Shown here: positions 1-9,394 of the stretch, one piece after another
Layout: the number at the start of each line of letters is the position of its first letter
How positions within the stretch are numbered: position 1 is the stretch's first letter
Origin: an uncultured bacterium
GTDB taxonomy: Bacteria > Verrucomicrobiota > Lentisphaeria > Victivallales > UBA1829
Length of the DNA: 64,000 nucleotides
NCBI GenBank assembly: GCA_900549415.1
Contig: URNX01000007.1
Span: forward strand, 1-64,000
Reading direction: 5' to 3'
Notes under the pieces: generated by a model
The model's database searches: none
The model's input: the letters and a program-made list of their open reading frames with translations, nothing else
What the model was told of the DNA's origin: nothing
Position numbers and translations under genes: made by a program

Positions 1-58
1 TAATTATAATAAATGAAAAAGTGTGCTATATTACCGGAAATGAACCGGAGGCGAGGCT

Positions 59-616
59 ATGACAGAGAATCAGATCGGTAAAAAGATTAATCAGTTCCGC
101 AAGGAAAAGGGGCTGACCATCAAGGATTTTTCGGAAATGAGCGGAATCAGCACGGCGCTGGTGAGTCAGCTGGAGCGCGGAATCGGCAATCCGACGCTGA
201 GCGTGCTGCGGCAGATCTGCCGGACGCTGGAGACATCCATGTCGTCACTCTTCTTTGAGGAGATCGACAATGCATCGCTGATCTGCCGGGCTTCCGGACG
301 CGAGCATATTCACAATCCGAATGAGAAAAATTCGGTCTACTACAATCTCACGCCGGGACCGCTGAAATCAAACGTCAGTCTGCTGCTGATGTCTCTGAAT
401 CCGCACAGTGAAACGAACGAGGGCTTTTCCCAGCATTTTGAAGAGGAAATCGCCTATCTGGTCGAAGGCGACGCCTCTATTGTGTTCGAGGATGAGGAGT
501 TTCTCCTGCATCAGGGCGACACGGTCCGGATTCTGCCTTCCCGCAAGCACAAAATGCGGAATGATTCCGCGAAGCCCGTGCAGGTGCTGTTCATCAAATC
601 AAAAGTGAACTGCTGA
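59..616 (+). CDS. XRE-family transcriptional regulator with C-terminal cupin domain
   Basis: The 185-residue protein has an N-terminal helix-turn-helix of the XRE/Cro type (about residues 8-62, with the typical SGIS..LVSQLERG recognition-helix region) followed by a cupin fold (about 105-180, with EEEIAYLVEG and HQGDTVRILP strands). This architecture belongs to small-molecule-sensing repressors and activators such as the PuuR/SutR group. The ligand is not predictable. The ATG follows a GGAGGCGAGG ribosome-binding region, and a TATATT-like -10 lies at 27-32. The gene converges on the cytidine deaminase with a gap of 3 bases, leaving no room for a terminator. Confidence 0.9.
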   Translation: MTENQIGKKINQFRKEKGLTIKDFSEMSGISTALVSQLERGIGNPTLSVLRQICRTLETSMSSLFFEEIDNASLICRASGREHIHNPNEKNSVYYNLTPGPLKSNVSLLLMSLNPHSETNEGFSQHFEEEIAYLVEGDASIVFEDEEFLLHQGDTVRILPSRKHKMRNDSAKPVQVLFIKSKVNC

Positions 617-619
617 GTT

Positions 620-1012
620 TCAGATCCACCATTCCGGAGTGAGCTGCGCGAGAGTGATGATGCGCTCTTTTTCGTAATCCAGCATGATTTCAACCTGCTG
701 ACAGGCATCGGGCATCATCTGAACCATGAGTTCGCGGCAGGCTCCGCAGGGGGCTCCGGTTTTGCCGTCGGGCATGAGTGCGAGGACCTTCCGGATTTCC
801 GATTCCCCGTTGGTGATCATATTGAAAATAGCATTGCGTTCCGCGCAGATTCCGAGGCTGGAACAGGTATCCACGCAGACTCCGGTATAAATTTTACCGG
901 AGCCTGCCAGAATCGCCGCGCTGACGCAGCCGGCTTCCACGAATCTGGAAATCCGCCGGTCGTTCTGAACTGAGCGGGCGGCGTTGTACATTGTTTTCCA
1001 GACTGGATCCAT
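620..1012 (-). CDS. cdd: cytidine deaminase-family zinc hydrolase
   Basis: This 130-residue protein matches the homotetrameric cytidine deaminase family, which deaminates cytidine/deoxycytidine to uridine/deoxyuridine in pyrimidine salvage. The zinc site is visible: Cys56 and catalytic Glu58 in CAERNAIF, and Cys89/Cys92 in PCGACRE. Length fits the small Cdd class; blasticidin-S deaminase-like enzymes share the fold, so exact substrate is not certain. The start lies one base after the stop of the RND permease gene, with an AAAAGGAAAA ribosome site inside the end of that gene, so it is the last gene of the efflux operon. Confidence 0.88.
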   Translation of the reverse strand: MDPVWKTMYNAARSVQNDRRISRFVEAGCVSAAILAGSGKIYTGVCVDTCSSLGICAERNAIFNMITNGESEIRKVLALMPDGKTGAPCGACRELMVQMMPDACQQVEIMLDYEKERIITLAQLTPEWWI

Positions 1013-1013
1013 T

Positions 1014-4000
1014 TTAAATTTTCCTTTTGGCGACTTTGTTTATCATCAGCTGAACGACCGCATAGAAGACGGGGATCAGCAGAGTTCCGATGACAACAGA
1101 GACGAGCATTCCGCCGAATACCGCGGTGCCGAGCGAGCGGCGGCTGACTGCGCCCGCTCCGGAGGCGACCACGAGCGGCCACGTGCCGAGAATGAACGAA
1201 ACAGCCGTCATGAGAACCGCACGGAAACGGAGTTTCGCGGCGTGAGCGGCGGCGTCGAGAACTGTCATTCCCTCTTCGTGTTTCTCTTTTGCAAATTCCA
1301 CAATCAGAATTGCGGTTTTGCAGGCAATGCCGAACAGCAGAACGAAACCGACCTGCGTATAGATATTGTTGGTGATGGAGAGCAGGAGCAGGGAGAAGAG
1401 AGCTCCCGCAAGTGCAACCGGAACCGAAAGCAGCACCGACAGCGGAATCATCCAGCTCTCGTACTGCGAAACCAGGAAGAGATAGATGAACAGCAGGGCA
1501 AGACCGAAAATGATTCCGGTCTGTCCGGCGGAGAGACGCTCCTGATAGGACATGTCGGTCCATTCATACGTCATGCCTGTCGGGAGAACGCGGGCGGCGA
1601 TCGCTTCCATTTCCGCCATGGCCTCGCCGGTGCTGACGCCCGGAGCGGGAGAACCGGTTACGGAGGCGGAAGAATACATGTTGTAGCGCGAGAGGTACTG
1701 CGGAACAAAGCGCGTACGCACCTGTGTGAACGTTCCGAGCGGAACCATCTCGCCGGAATTCGAGCGGACATGGACGGTCGGAATGTTCGAGGCGTCGCGC
1801 CGCGCTTCCGGCTTGCCCTGGATTTCAACCTTGAAGTTCTTGCCGTAAAGGTTGAAGTCGTTCAGATACCGATAACCGAAGAGCCCCTGAAGAGCGGAGT
1901 TCACTTCGGTGAGCGGAACTCCCAGTTTCAGAACCTTTTCGCGGTCGATATCCAGATAAAGCTGCGGCAGATTCGCGCGGAAAGTCGTGAACACCCCCGT
2001 GAGTTTCGGGCTCTTGTTCGCTTCCACAATAAGCGAGTTTAGGACGGACTGCAGTTTCTGCGCATCGGTTCCCGTGCGGTCCTGAAGGACAAACGAGAAT
2101 CCGCCCGTCGTACCGACGCCCGGAACCGGAGGAAGCGCAAACGGAAGAATCGAGCCGTCCGGAATCCGCGCGAGTTTCGCATATGCTCTGCGCAGAACCG
2201 AGAATTGATCCTCGCCCTTGCCCTGACGCTCCGCCCAGGGTTTCAGCATGACGACTGCGAAGCCGCAGTTCGAAGCCTGAACTCCGGTGATGATATTGTA
2301 CCCCGCAATGGAGAAAATGTCGCGCACCTCTTTTTCTTCCGCAAGGAGCTTGCGCACTTTTTCACCCGCATCAATCGTGCGGTCAAGCGAGGCGCCGTCC
2401 GGCAGCTGAATGTTGACGAAGAACGCGCCCTGGTCTTCATCCGGCACGAATCCGGTCGGCACGAGTCCGTAGAACCAGCCGAGCGAACAGGTGAAGAGAA
2501 GATAGAGTCCGCCGATCAGAATTGCTTTGCGGAGCAGGGAGCGGACGATTGCAAGATAGCCTGAGGTGAGCTTGTCAAATGCAGCGTCAAACCAGCGGAA
2601 GAGAATGAATTTTTTGCGCGTCCCGTTCATCGGCTTCAGCAGGAGCGCGCTCAGTGCGGGACTCAGCGTCAGCGCATTGATCATGGAGATGAATACACTG
2701 ATGGAGATTGTAATTCCGAACTGGCGGTACATCACGCCTGTAATTCCGCTCATGAAGCAGATCGGGATGAACATTGCAAGCAGAACGGAGGTGGTCGCGA
2801 TAATCGGCGAGGTCACCTGCTGCATGGATTTGATTGCGGCGTCGCGCGGGGAGAGTCCCTCTTCCTCCATCAGACGGTTTACGTTCTCAATCACCACAAT
2901 TGCATCGTCCACCACGATACCGATTGCGAGAATCAGACCGAAGAGGGTGATGAGGTTGATGGAATAACCGAGAACGGACATCGCGGCGAAAGTTCCGACG
3001 AGAGAGACCGGAATCGCAATGGTCGGAACGAGGGTCGAGCGCCAGTCCTGAAGGAAGATATAGGTGACGAGCACAACGAGCAGAACCGCGATAATCAGCG
3101 TTTCCACAACTTCGTCGATGGATGCTTCGATGAACTCGGTTGTGTCATACTGAATGCCGTACTCCAGATCATCCGGGAAGACGGTCTGCTTGAGCTGGGC
3201 GAGTTTGGCTTTGCACGCTTCCGCAATGGCGAGTCCGTTCGCATCGTTGAGCTGGTAGACTGCAAGCATGGCGCCGGGTTTGCCGTTGACCTGTGCGGAA
3301 CTGGCATAGTTCTCCGCACCGAGTTCCACTTCGGCAACGTTTTTGATTTTGATCTGCGAGCCGTCCTTCTCCGCACGGATGACAATTTCGCCGAATTCCG
3401 CCGGCGTGGCAAGACGTCCCTGTGTGCTGATGGAAAGACGGATCGGAACGCGTCCTTTCATCGGAGCGTCGCCGACGGATCCGGCGGAGACCTGGACGTT
3501 CTGCGCTTTGATGGCGTTCGCCACATCGTCGACGGTCAGTTTGAGTGAAGCGAGCCGGTCAGGATCGAGCCAGACGCGCATGGAATACTTGTGCTCGCCG
3601 AACTGCGAAACGTCGCCGACTCCGGGAATACGGGCGATTTCATCTTTGATGTACAGCGACATGAAGTTGCTGAGATAGAGTTCATCATGCGTTCCCTTCG
3701 GTGAGGTGAGGGAGATGATCAGCAGCATGTTTGCTGATTTTTCTTTTACAATCACGCCCTGCTGCTGCACTTCGGCGGGAAGAGAGGCGTTCGCCCAGTT
3801 CACGCGGTTCTGAACATTGACGGTGTTGGAATCGCCGTCAGTTCCGATATCGAAGGTGACGTTGATGACGGCCGCCCCGTTGTCGGTTGCCGTCGAGCTC
3901 ATATAAAGCATCCGCTTGACGCCGTTGACCTGCGCTTCGATCGGCTGAATGACAGTGTCGCGCACGGTTGCCGCATCCGCACCGGGATAAGTTGCGGTAA

Positions 4001-4136
4001 TCTGAATCTGCGGCGGCGAGATGTTCGGATACTGGGCGACGGGCAGAGTTTTGATCGCAATCGCGCCGGTCAGCAGAAAAAGAATTGCTATGACGAGCGC
4101 AAAGCGCGGATGATCAATGAAAAAACGGCTGATCAT
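1014..4136 (-). CDS. RND multidrug efflux permease (HAE1 family, AcrB/MexB-like)
   Basis: At 1040 residues this is a full-length inner-membrane RND pump that exports hydrophobic or amphiphilic compounds using the proton gradient. Family marks are the N-terminal FFIDHPRFA helix, the GAD..TV porter segment, and TM4 with the conserved proton-relay pair in GIVVDDAIVV. Further membrane helices lie at both the middle and C-terminus. Its ATG overlaps the stop of the membrane-fusion gene by 4 bases, so the two are translationally coupled. No TolC-type outer-membrane channel is encoded nearby, so one must be supplied from elsewhere. Drug specificity cannot be read from sequence. Confidence 0.95.
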   Translation of the reverse strand: MISRFFIDHPRFALVIAILFLLTGAIAIKTLPVAQYPNISPPQIQITATYPGADAATVRDTVIQPIEAQVNGVKRMLYMSSTATDNGAAVINVTFDIGTDGDSNTVNVQNRVNWANASLPAEVQQQGVIVKEKSANMLLIISLTSPKGTHDELYLSNFMSLYIKDEIARIPGVGDVSQFGEHKYSMRVWLDPDRLASLKLTVDDVANAIKAQNVQVSAGSVGDAPMKGRVPIRLSISTQGRLATPAEFGEIVIRAEKDGSQIKIKNVAEVELGAENYASSAQVNGKPGAMLAVYQLNDANGLAIAEACKAKLAQLKQTVFPDDLEYGIQYDTTEFIEASIDEVVETLIIAVLLVVLVTYIFLQDWRSTLVPTIAIPVSLVGTFAAMSVLGYSINLITLFGLILAIGIVVDDAIVVIENVNRLMEEEGLSPRDAAIKSMQQVTSPIIATTSVLLAMFIPICFMSGITGVMYRQFGITISISVFISMINALTLSPALSALLLKPMNGTRKKFILFRWFDAAFDKLTSGYLAIVRSLLRKAILIGGLYLLFTCSLGWFYGLVPTGFVPDEDQGAFFVNIQLPDGASLDRTIDAGEKVRKLLAEEKEVRDIFSIAGYNIITGVQASNCGFAVVMLKPWAERQGKGEDQFSVLRRAYAKLARIPDGSILPFALPPVPGVGTTGGFSFVLQDRTGTDAQKLQSVLNSLIVEANKSPKLTGVFTTFRANLPQLYLDIDREKVLKLGVPLTEVNSALQGLFGYRYLNDFNLYGKNFKVEIQGKPEARRDASNIPTVHVRSNSGEMVPLGTFTQVRTRFVPQYLSRYNMYSSASVTGSPAPGVSTGEAMAEMEAIAARVLPTGMTYEWTDMSYQERLSAGQTGIIFGLALLFIYLFLVSQYESWMIPLSVLLSVPVALAGALFSLLLLSITNNIYTQVGFVLLFGIACKTAILIVEFAKEKHEEGMTVLDAAAHAAKLRFRAVLMTAVSFILGTWPLVVASGAGAVSRRSLGTAVFGGMLVSVVIGTLLIPVFYAVVQLMINKVAKRKI

Positions 4137-5257
4137 TTTACCGTCTCCGCGGTCTTCTGGAGCTGCGGGGCAACTTTTCCGCCGGGACGCGTCTTGGAGA
4201 TTCCTTCAACAATCACAAGTTCTCCGGGTTTCACTCCCTCGGATATGTAGATCGTTCCATCGAGCTCCGCCGCTTTGATGTTGCGGCGTTCAACGGTGTT
4301 CTCCTTGCCGACGACATAGACGTAGTCGCCGCTCATGTCGGTCTGCATTGCCGCGCGCGGAACTGCGGCGGTCGTTTTCGCTTCACCGGAGCGGATGCGG
4401 ATCTTGACATACATGCCCGGAATCAGGCGTTCGCGGGGATTGTCGAAAACTGCACGGATTTTAAAGGTTCCCGTCGCCTGGCTGACCTGATTATCAAAGG
4501 AATCAAGACGGCCTGTGAGCGGATACTTTTCTCCGTTCTGAAAACGGAGTTCCACGGGGACGGAGGAGAATTTTTTGTTTTTGACCGGTTCCGACTTCAT
4601 GAGACGGAGAAGGTCGAGTTCGTTCAATTGAAAATCAACCTTGACCGGACCGGAGCGGTGAAGGGTCGCAAGCGTTCCGCTGGCGGGGGAGACGAGGTTG
4701 CCTTCGCTGTAACGGTTGAAGCTCATGCGTCCATCAAAAGGCGCGGTGATTTTCGTATAGCCGAGATCGAGTTTCGCCTGTTTGAGTTTCGCTTCCGCGG
4801 CGAGAACGGCGGCGTCGCTCTGCATTTTCTGGGATTCCGCTTCGTCGTATTTACGGCGGGACACGGCGTCTTTGGCAAGCAGGGTTTTCTGGCGTTCGTA
4901 ATCGCTGGTAGAGTTTTTCTGATCCGCACGGGCTTTCAGCAGATCCGCTTCCGCGGCGGCAACGGCGGCTTCATACTTCTCCGGTTCAATCTGAAAGAGA
5001 AGCTGTCCTTTTTTGACCAGCTCGCCGTCTTTAAAGTTGCGTTTCAGCAAAAAGCCCTCCACACGGGCGACAAGGTCGACGGAGTCGAACGCCATGATGT
5101 TGCTGATGGAGGGCATGTATTCCGCATAGTCTGCTTCCGCCGCCGGAACGGCGACAACGCCGGGGAGGACGGGTGCAGGAGCGGGTTTTTCTTTGCAGGA
5201 GGAGGTGAAAAAAAGCACCCCCGCAGTCAAAATTGAAAACAACAGAGATGCTTTCAT
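4133..5257 (-). CDS. RND efflux periplasmic adaptor (membrane fusion protein), putative lipoprotein
   Basis: This 374-residue adaptor bridges the RND pump and an outer-membrane channel. It has an N-terminal signal with Cys at residue 21 (FTSSC, an acceptable lipobox), an alpha-helical hairpin (about residues 85-150), flanking lipoyl half-motifs (VARVEGFLLKRNFKDG and TKITAPFDGRM) and a beta-barrel region. The frame stays open upstream, but the ATG at 5257 is chosen because it carries the signal peptide and is preceded by AGAGGAGA. It lies 13 bases after the DUF1015 gene on the same strand, so the operon is DUF1015-adaptor-permease-cdd. Confidence 0.93.
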   Translation of the reverse strand: MKASLLFSILTAGVLFFTSSCKEKPAPAPVLPGVVAVPAAEADYAEYMPSISNIMAFDSVDLVARVEGFLLKRNFKDGELVKKGQLLFQIEPEKYEAAVAAAEADLLKARADQKNSTSDYERQKTLLAKDAVSRRKYDEAESQKMQSDAAVLAAEAKLKQAKLDLGYTKITAPFDGRMSFNRYSEGNLVSPASGTLATLHRSGPVKVDFQLNELDLLRLMKSEPVKNKKFSSVPVELRFQNGEKYPLTGRLDSFDNQVSQATGTFKIRAVFDNPRERLIPGMYVKIRIRSGEAKTTAAVPRAAMQTDMSGDYVYVVGKENTVERRNIKAAELDGTIYISEGVKPGELVIVEGISKTRPGGKVAPQLQKTAETVK

Positions 5258-5270
5258 CGAGGTTCTCCTC

Positions 5271-6503
5271 TTAGAAGTTGTGAACGACGAGACCGTCGCG
5301 AAGTTTCGGTTCGAACCAGGTGGACTTCGGCGGCATGATTGCGCCGGCGTCCGCAATATCCATGAGCTGATCAAGCGTGGTCGGGTACATGGAGAAGGCA
5401 ACGGCGGCTTTGCCGGAGTCTACGAGCTTGACGAGTTCTTTTGTTCCGCGGATTCCGCCGACGAAGTCGATGCGCTTGCTGGTTCGCGGATCGTCAATGC
5501 CGAGGATCGGGGCGAGAAGATTGTCCTGAAGAATGCTGACGTCGAGCTTTTCGATGACGCCGAGCTTGGATGTATCGAATTTCGGAGTGAGCTTGTACCA
5601 TTCCTTGTCGAGATACATGCAGACTTCTTCGCTCTTTGACGGTTCCTGGGCGGATGTTTTTTCAACATTGAACTTTTCGCCGACCTTTGCGAGGAACGCG
5701 GCTTTGTCAAGTCCGTTCAGGTCTTTCACCACGCGGTTGTATGCGAGGATGCGGAGCTGATCGGCGGGGAATGCAACGGCAAGGAAGAAATTGTAGTCCT
5801 CTTTGCCAGTGTGGTGCGGATTTGCCGCTTTGCAGGTCACGCCCGAGCGGGATGCGGAAGCTGCGCGGTGGTGTCCGTCGGCAATGTAGAAGCAGGGAAC
5901 CTCATCCTTGAAGATTTTGGAGAGTTTCTCCGTGCGTTCGGCTCCGGCTTTCCAGAGCTTGTGCTCAATGCCGTCGGGAGCGACGAAGGAGTAGTACGGC
6001 GTTTCGGCGGTGATTTCCGCAACGATGGCGTCGACGTCCTTGTTGTCGCGGTAGGTGAGGAACACAGGTCCCGTATGGGAGCGGAGCTCCATCACATGAC
6101 GCGCACGGTCGTCCTCTTTGTCCTTGCGTGTTTTTTCGTGTTTCTTGATGACATTTGTATTGTAGTCTTCAACGGAAGCCGCTCCGGCGATGCCGATCTG
6201 GGTGCGTCCGTTCATTTTAAGGGAGTAGACATACAGGTTTGCAACGGGGTCTTCCGTGAGCGGGGCTTCTGCGATGAGACGTTTGAAGTTTGCGACGGCC
6301 TTCGCGTAAACCGGATCGCTGTGGAGGTCGATGCCGGGTTCCATTTCGATTTCGGGACGCGACACGCGGAGGAAGGAGAGGGGGTTGCCTTTGGCGAGCT
6401 CCGCCGCCTCTTCGCTGTTTACGACATCGTAAGGAACCGCCGCGACCTGCGCGACTTTATCCTGCGGGGGCATCATTCCGTGAAATCCGTTGAAAATAGC
6501 CAT
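5271..6503 (-). CDS. DUF1015 family protein
   Basis: The 410-residue product is recognisable as the DUF1015 family by its start (FHGMMPPQDKVAQVAAVPYDVV) and the later signatures FYIADGHHRAAS and FLAVAFPADQLRILAYNRVV. It is soluble, with no signal peptide. I know no experimentally fixed function to assign. A longer open frame exists upstream but runs antisense through purO and the helicase and is spurious. The true ATG at 6503 has GAGGAG about 11 bases upstream and lies about 34 bases after a good promoter. Downstream spacing suggests co-transcription with the RND efflux pair. Confidence 0.88.
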   Translation of the reverse strand: MAIFNGFHGMMPPQDKVAQVAAVPYDVVNSEEAAELAKGNPLSFLRVSRPEIEMEPGIDLHSDPVYAKAVANFKRLIAEAPLTEDPVANLYVYSLKMNGRTQIGIAGAASVEDYNTNVIKKHEKTRKDKEDDRARHVMELRSHTGPVFLTYRDNKDVDAIVAEITAETPYYSFVAPDGIEHKLWKAGAERTEKLSKIFKDEVPCFYIADGHHRAASASRSGVTCKAANPHHTGKEDYNFFLAVAFPADQLRILAYNRVVKDLNGLDKAAFLAKVGEKFNVEKTSAQEPSKSEEVCMYLDKEWYKLTPKFDTSKLGVIEKLDVSILQDNLLAPILGIDDPRTSKRIDFVGGIRGTKELVKLVDSGKAAVAFSMYPTTLDQLMDIADAGAIMPPKSTWFEPKLRDGLVVHNF

Positions 6504-6543
6504 GATGTTTGTCTGCTCCTCAATTTTTATTGCAGTATCCCGT

Positions 6544-6572
6544 ATTATATCATTTAAATGCGATTTATTCAA
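6544..6572 (-). promoter_or_regulatory. sigma-70 promoter for the DUF1015-efflux operon
   Basis: Read on the minus strand: TTGAAT (6572-6567), a 17-base spacer, then a perfect TATAAT (6549-6544). The start codon is about 41 bases beyond the -10. It is back to back with the purO promoter. Confidence 0.72.
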
Positions 6573-6582
6573 GAGAAAGAGA

Positions 6583-6610
6583 TTGAAAATTTTAAAATCT
6601 GCTTTATATT
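6583..6610 (+). promoter_or_regulatory. sigma-70 promoter for purO
   Basis: TTGAAA (6583-6588), 16-base spacer, TATATT (6605-6610), in a strongly AT-rich divergent intergenic region. The leader is about 30 bases and ends with the AAGGAGG ribosome site of purO. Confidence 0.68.
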
Positions 6611-6647
6611 GTCGTTCTAATATTTTTTTAATTTCAAGGAGGCTATT

Positions 6648-7283
6648 ATGTATCTCGGCAGAATCGTCGCGGCCGGCATGACCGCGAAAGGCAATCCGGT
6701 CGCGGCTTACCGCGTCTCTTCCCGTTCGTTCCCGAACCGTACCGCGAACCTGGTCGGCGAGACGATTTCCATCATTCCGCGCAAGGGCTTTGAGTCGGAT
6801 CTTTCCAAGAACCCCTACATCGCCTACAACTGCGTCCGTCTGAGCGGAAAGACCGCCGTTGCAACCAACGGCTCCCATACGGATCCGATTATCGAGAAGA
6901 TCATGGCCGGCATGAACCTGCGCGATGCTTTCACGCTTTCTCTTCTTGCTATGGACTATGAGCATGACACGCTCGATACCCCGCGTATCGCCGCCGCCGT
7001 CAATGCGGAAACGAATCAGGGCGCACTCGGCATCGTCCGCAAGGACGCCGTTCTCGTCCAGGTGTTTGATCTCGTTCCCGGAAAGCTCTTCTACCTTTCC
7101 ACTTACGGCAAAAACGCTCCCTCGATGGATCAGTTCGACGGCGAATTTGACGCCATGTGCGGCGACTGCGCCTGCAACTATGTGATCGGCCAGGGCGTGT
7201 TTGCCGACTTCGAAAATCCTGTCTGCTCCGCCGCTGCGGTCTGGACGGGTGAAGGATATCATCTCGCAGTCAAGGACGCGTAA
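6648..7283 (+). CDS. purO: archaeal-type IMP cyclohydrolase
   Basis: This 211-residue protein matches PurO, which closes FAICAR to IMP, the last step of purine synthesis. It carries the family start MYLGRIVAAG, then AAYRVSSRSFPNR, NPYIAYNCVR, ATNGSHTDPI and DTPRIAAAV in the same order and spacing as methanogen PurO. It is full length, cytosolic, and starts at an ATG with AAGGAGG 8 bases upstream. PurO is known mainly from archaea; most bacteria use the C-terminal or N-terminal domains of PurH instead. It has its own promoter and is followed after 6 bases by the helicase gene. No other purine gene is in the window. Confidence 0.93.
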   Translation: MYLGRIVAAGMTAKGNPVAAYRVSSRSFPNRTANLVGETISIIPRKGFESDLSKNPYIAYNCVRLSGKTAVATNGSHTDPIIEKIMAGMNLRDAFTLSLLAMDYEHDTLDTPRIAAAVNAETNQGALGIVRKDAVLVQVFDLVPGKLFYLSTYGKNAPSMDQFDGEFDAMCGDCACNYVIGQGVFADFENPVCSAAAVWTGEGYHLAVKDA

Positions 7284-7289
7284 TACAGA

Positions 7290-9362
7290 ATGGGATCGCC
7301 GCTGGACAGACTGAATCCTCCCCAGCGCGAGGCAGCGACCACGATTGACGGTCCGCTTCTCGTGCTTGCCGGAGCCGGAACGGGAAAAACAAGTGTCATC
7401 ACTAGCCGCATCGCTTACATGATTGAAAGCGGTGTTGCCCCGTCGTCTATTCTCGGCGTGACCTTCACCAACAAGGCGGCGCGCGAAATGAGGGAACGTC
7501 TGAACAAGATTGTTCCTGTTGCCGCCGCCCGCAAAGTCACACTCGGAACCTTTCATTCGTTCTGTTCCCGTGTGCTCCGGCGCGACATTCACCTTGCCGG
7601 AAACTTCAATTCCAACTTCAGCATTGCCGACGACAGCGACCAGAAGAGCATTCTGCGCCAGGCCGCTGCCGAACTCGGCTATTCGAAGGACGACGCGCCT
7701 ACTGACGCGGCCGCAATGTTCATCTCCCATGCAAAAAACCGGATGCTCGATCCGGAAGAGGCGTTTCAGGATGCCAAGCTCAACCGCCCTTCCGATATTC
7801 CGCTTGCGGAGATTTACGAGCGTTATCAGAAACTGCTCGAACTCCAGAACGTCGTTGATTTCGACGACATGCTTCTGCTGACGCTCCGCATCTTTGAAAA
7901 CCATCCGGATACACTCGATCACTACCGCGATGTCTACCGCTATCTGCTCGTGGATGAGTATCAGGATACCAATGCCGCGCAGTTCCGCATTCTTCAGCTT
8001 CTTGCGGGCGACCGCATGAACATCTGCGTCGTCGGTGACGATGACCAGAGCATTTATGCGTGGCGCGGAGCGGATGTTTCCAACATTCTCGATTTTCCGA
8101 AGCTCTTTCCGGGAGCGAAGAAAATCAAACTGGAGCAGAACTACCGCTCCACAAATAAAATTCTCGACGCCGCAAACGCCGTTATCGCGAAAAACGACAG
8201 CCGCTACGAAAAGAACCTCTGGTCTGCAAAAGGCGACGGGGAAAACATCCGCGTCGTCCGGGCAAAAGACGGGGAGGCAGAGGCGCTGTTCGTTGTCAAC
8301 ACCATCCGGAACCTCGTGGCGCGCGGCGACTACAATTATCGCGACTGTGCGATTCTTTACCGTTCAAACCACCTTTCGCGCACCTTTGAACAGCAGTTCC
8401 GCAAGTATGGAATCCGTCCGCACATCGTCGGCGGGCAGGAGTTCTTCCAGCGGAAAGAGGTGAAAGACGCCGCGGCATATCTGAAACTTCTGGTGAATCA
8501 CCGGGACGACCAGAGTCTGCTGCGGATCATCGGCATTCCACCGCGCGGAATCGGCGACAAGGCGGTGATCCGTCTGCGCGATCTTCAGAAAGTCGCCCCG
8601 ACTATGTCGTTGTGTGAAGTTCTTGCGGATCCGTCGTATCTGACTTCCGTTTCCAAGCCGGCCGCTGCGGGAGCGAAAAATCTGGCGGAAGCGATGTCAG
8701 CATTCCAGCATAATTTTGAAACGGCCGGTTCTCTCGCCGGATGTGTGAAGGAATACCTTGACGAGGTCGGTTATCTGCATGGACTTCAGCGGATTTACAA
8801 AGACCGCGCGGAAGCGGAGAAGCGTCTGGAAAACGTCATGGAGTTCATTAACTACATCGGTCAGTTCGAATACTCCTTCCAGGCGGAGCATCAGCGCCGA
8901 GCGACTTTGCTGGACTTCATCGAAAACTATTCGCTGATGGATGAAAACGACCGGACAGAAGAGGAAGAGGAGACGGACGCTCCCGTCATGTCCACAGTCC
9001 ATGCATCGAAGGGGCTGGAATGGCCCTGCGTGTTCATCGTCGGCATGGAACACAATCTTTTCCCGCATGAGCGCGCACTTAAGGAGAACAGTCTCGACGA
9101 GGAGCGCCGTCTGTTTTATGTCGCGATTACGCGTGCGCGGGAACGTCTTTTCATCACTTACGCGGGCGAACGCTTCAAATACCGCGAATTCGAACGTCAG
9201 TTTCCCTCGGTTTTTCTCCAGGATCTGCCGCCGGAAATCGTGGATCGCGACGTTCCGGAGAACTTCAATTACGAAGCGAGCGACGAGACGAAAATCAAGG
9301 CTTACGAAAAAATCTTCGAGCTTCTGGATGAAGAACCCGAAGATGAATACGATACATGGTAA
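7290..9362 (+). CDS. UvrD/PcrA/Rep-type superfamily 1 DNA helicase
   Basis: The 690-residue ATP-dependent 3'-5' helicase has the full motif series: Q-motif (LNPPQREA), Walker A (AGAGTGKT), motif Ia (TFTNKAAREM), motif II (DEYQDTN), motif III (GDDDQSIYAWRGAD), motif IV (LEQNYRS), motif V (VHASKGLEW) and motif VI (YVAITRAR). These enzymes serve nucleotide-excision and mismatch repair or replication restart. The C-terminus ends in an acidic tail (DEEPEDEYDTW) and lacks the long basic tail of many PcrA proteins, so I do not choose between uvrD, rep and pcrA. It starts 6 bases after purO and is probably co-transcribed. Confidence 0.93.
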   Translation: MGSPLDRLNPPQREAATTIDGPLLVLAGAGTGKTSVITSRIAYMIESGVAPSSILGVTFTNKAAREMRERLNKIVPVAAARKVTLGTFHSFCSRVLRRDIHLAGNFNSNFSIADDSDQKSILRQAAAELGYSKDDAPTDAAAMFISHAKNRMLDPEEAFQDAKLNRPSDIPLAEIYERYQKLLELQNVVDFDDMLLLTLRIFENHPDTLDHYRDVYRYLLVDEYQDTNAAQFRILQLLAGDRMNICVVGDDDQSIYAWRGADVSNILDFPKLFPGAKKIKLEQNYRSTNKILDAANAVIAKNDSRYEKNLWSAKGDGENIRVVRAKDGEAEALFVVNTIRNLVARGDYNYRDCAILYRSNHLSRTFEQQFRKYGIRPHIVGGQEFFQRKEVKDAAAYLKLLVNHRDDQSLLRIIGIPPRGIGDKAVIRLRDLQKVAPTMSLCEVLADPSYLTSVSKPAAAGAKNLAEAMSAFQHNFETAGSLAGCVKEYLDEVGYLHGLQRIYKDRAEAEKRLENVMEFINYIGQFEYSFQAEHQRRATLLDFIENYSLMDENDRTEEEEETDAPVMSTVHASKGLEWPCVFIVGMEHNLFPHERALKENSLDEERRLFYVAITRARERLFITYAGERFKYREFERQFPSVFLQDLPPEIVDRDVPENFNYEASDETKIKAYEKIFELLDEEPEDEYDTW

Positions 9363-9394
9363 AAACAACAAACCAACATAAAGGAAAACAAACC

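Noticed and set aside
6504..7922. Upstream extension of the DUF1015 frame to a 883-codon protein
   Set aside because: The extra 470 codons lie antisense to purO and the helicase and cross the DUF1015 promoter and ribosome site.
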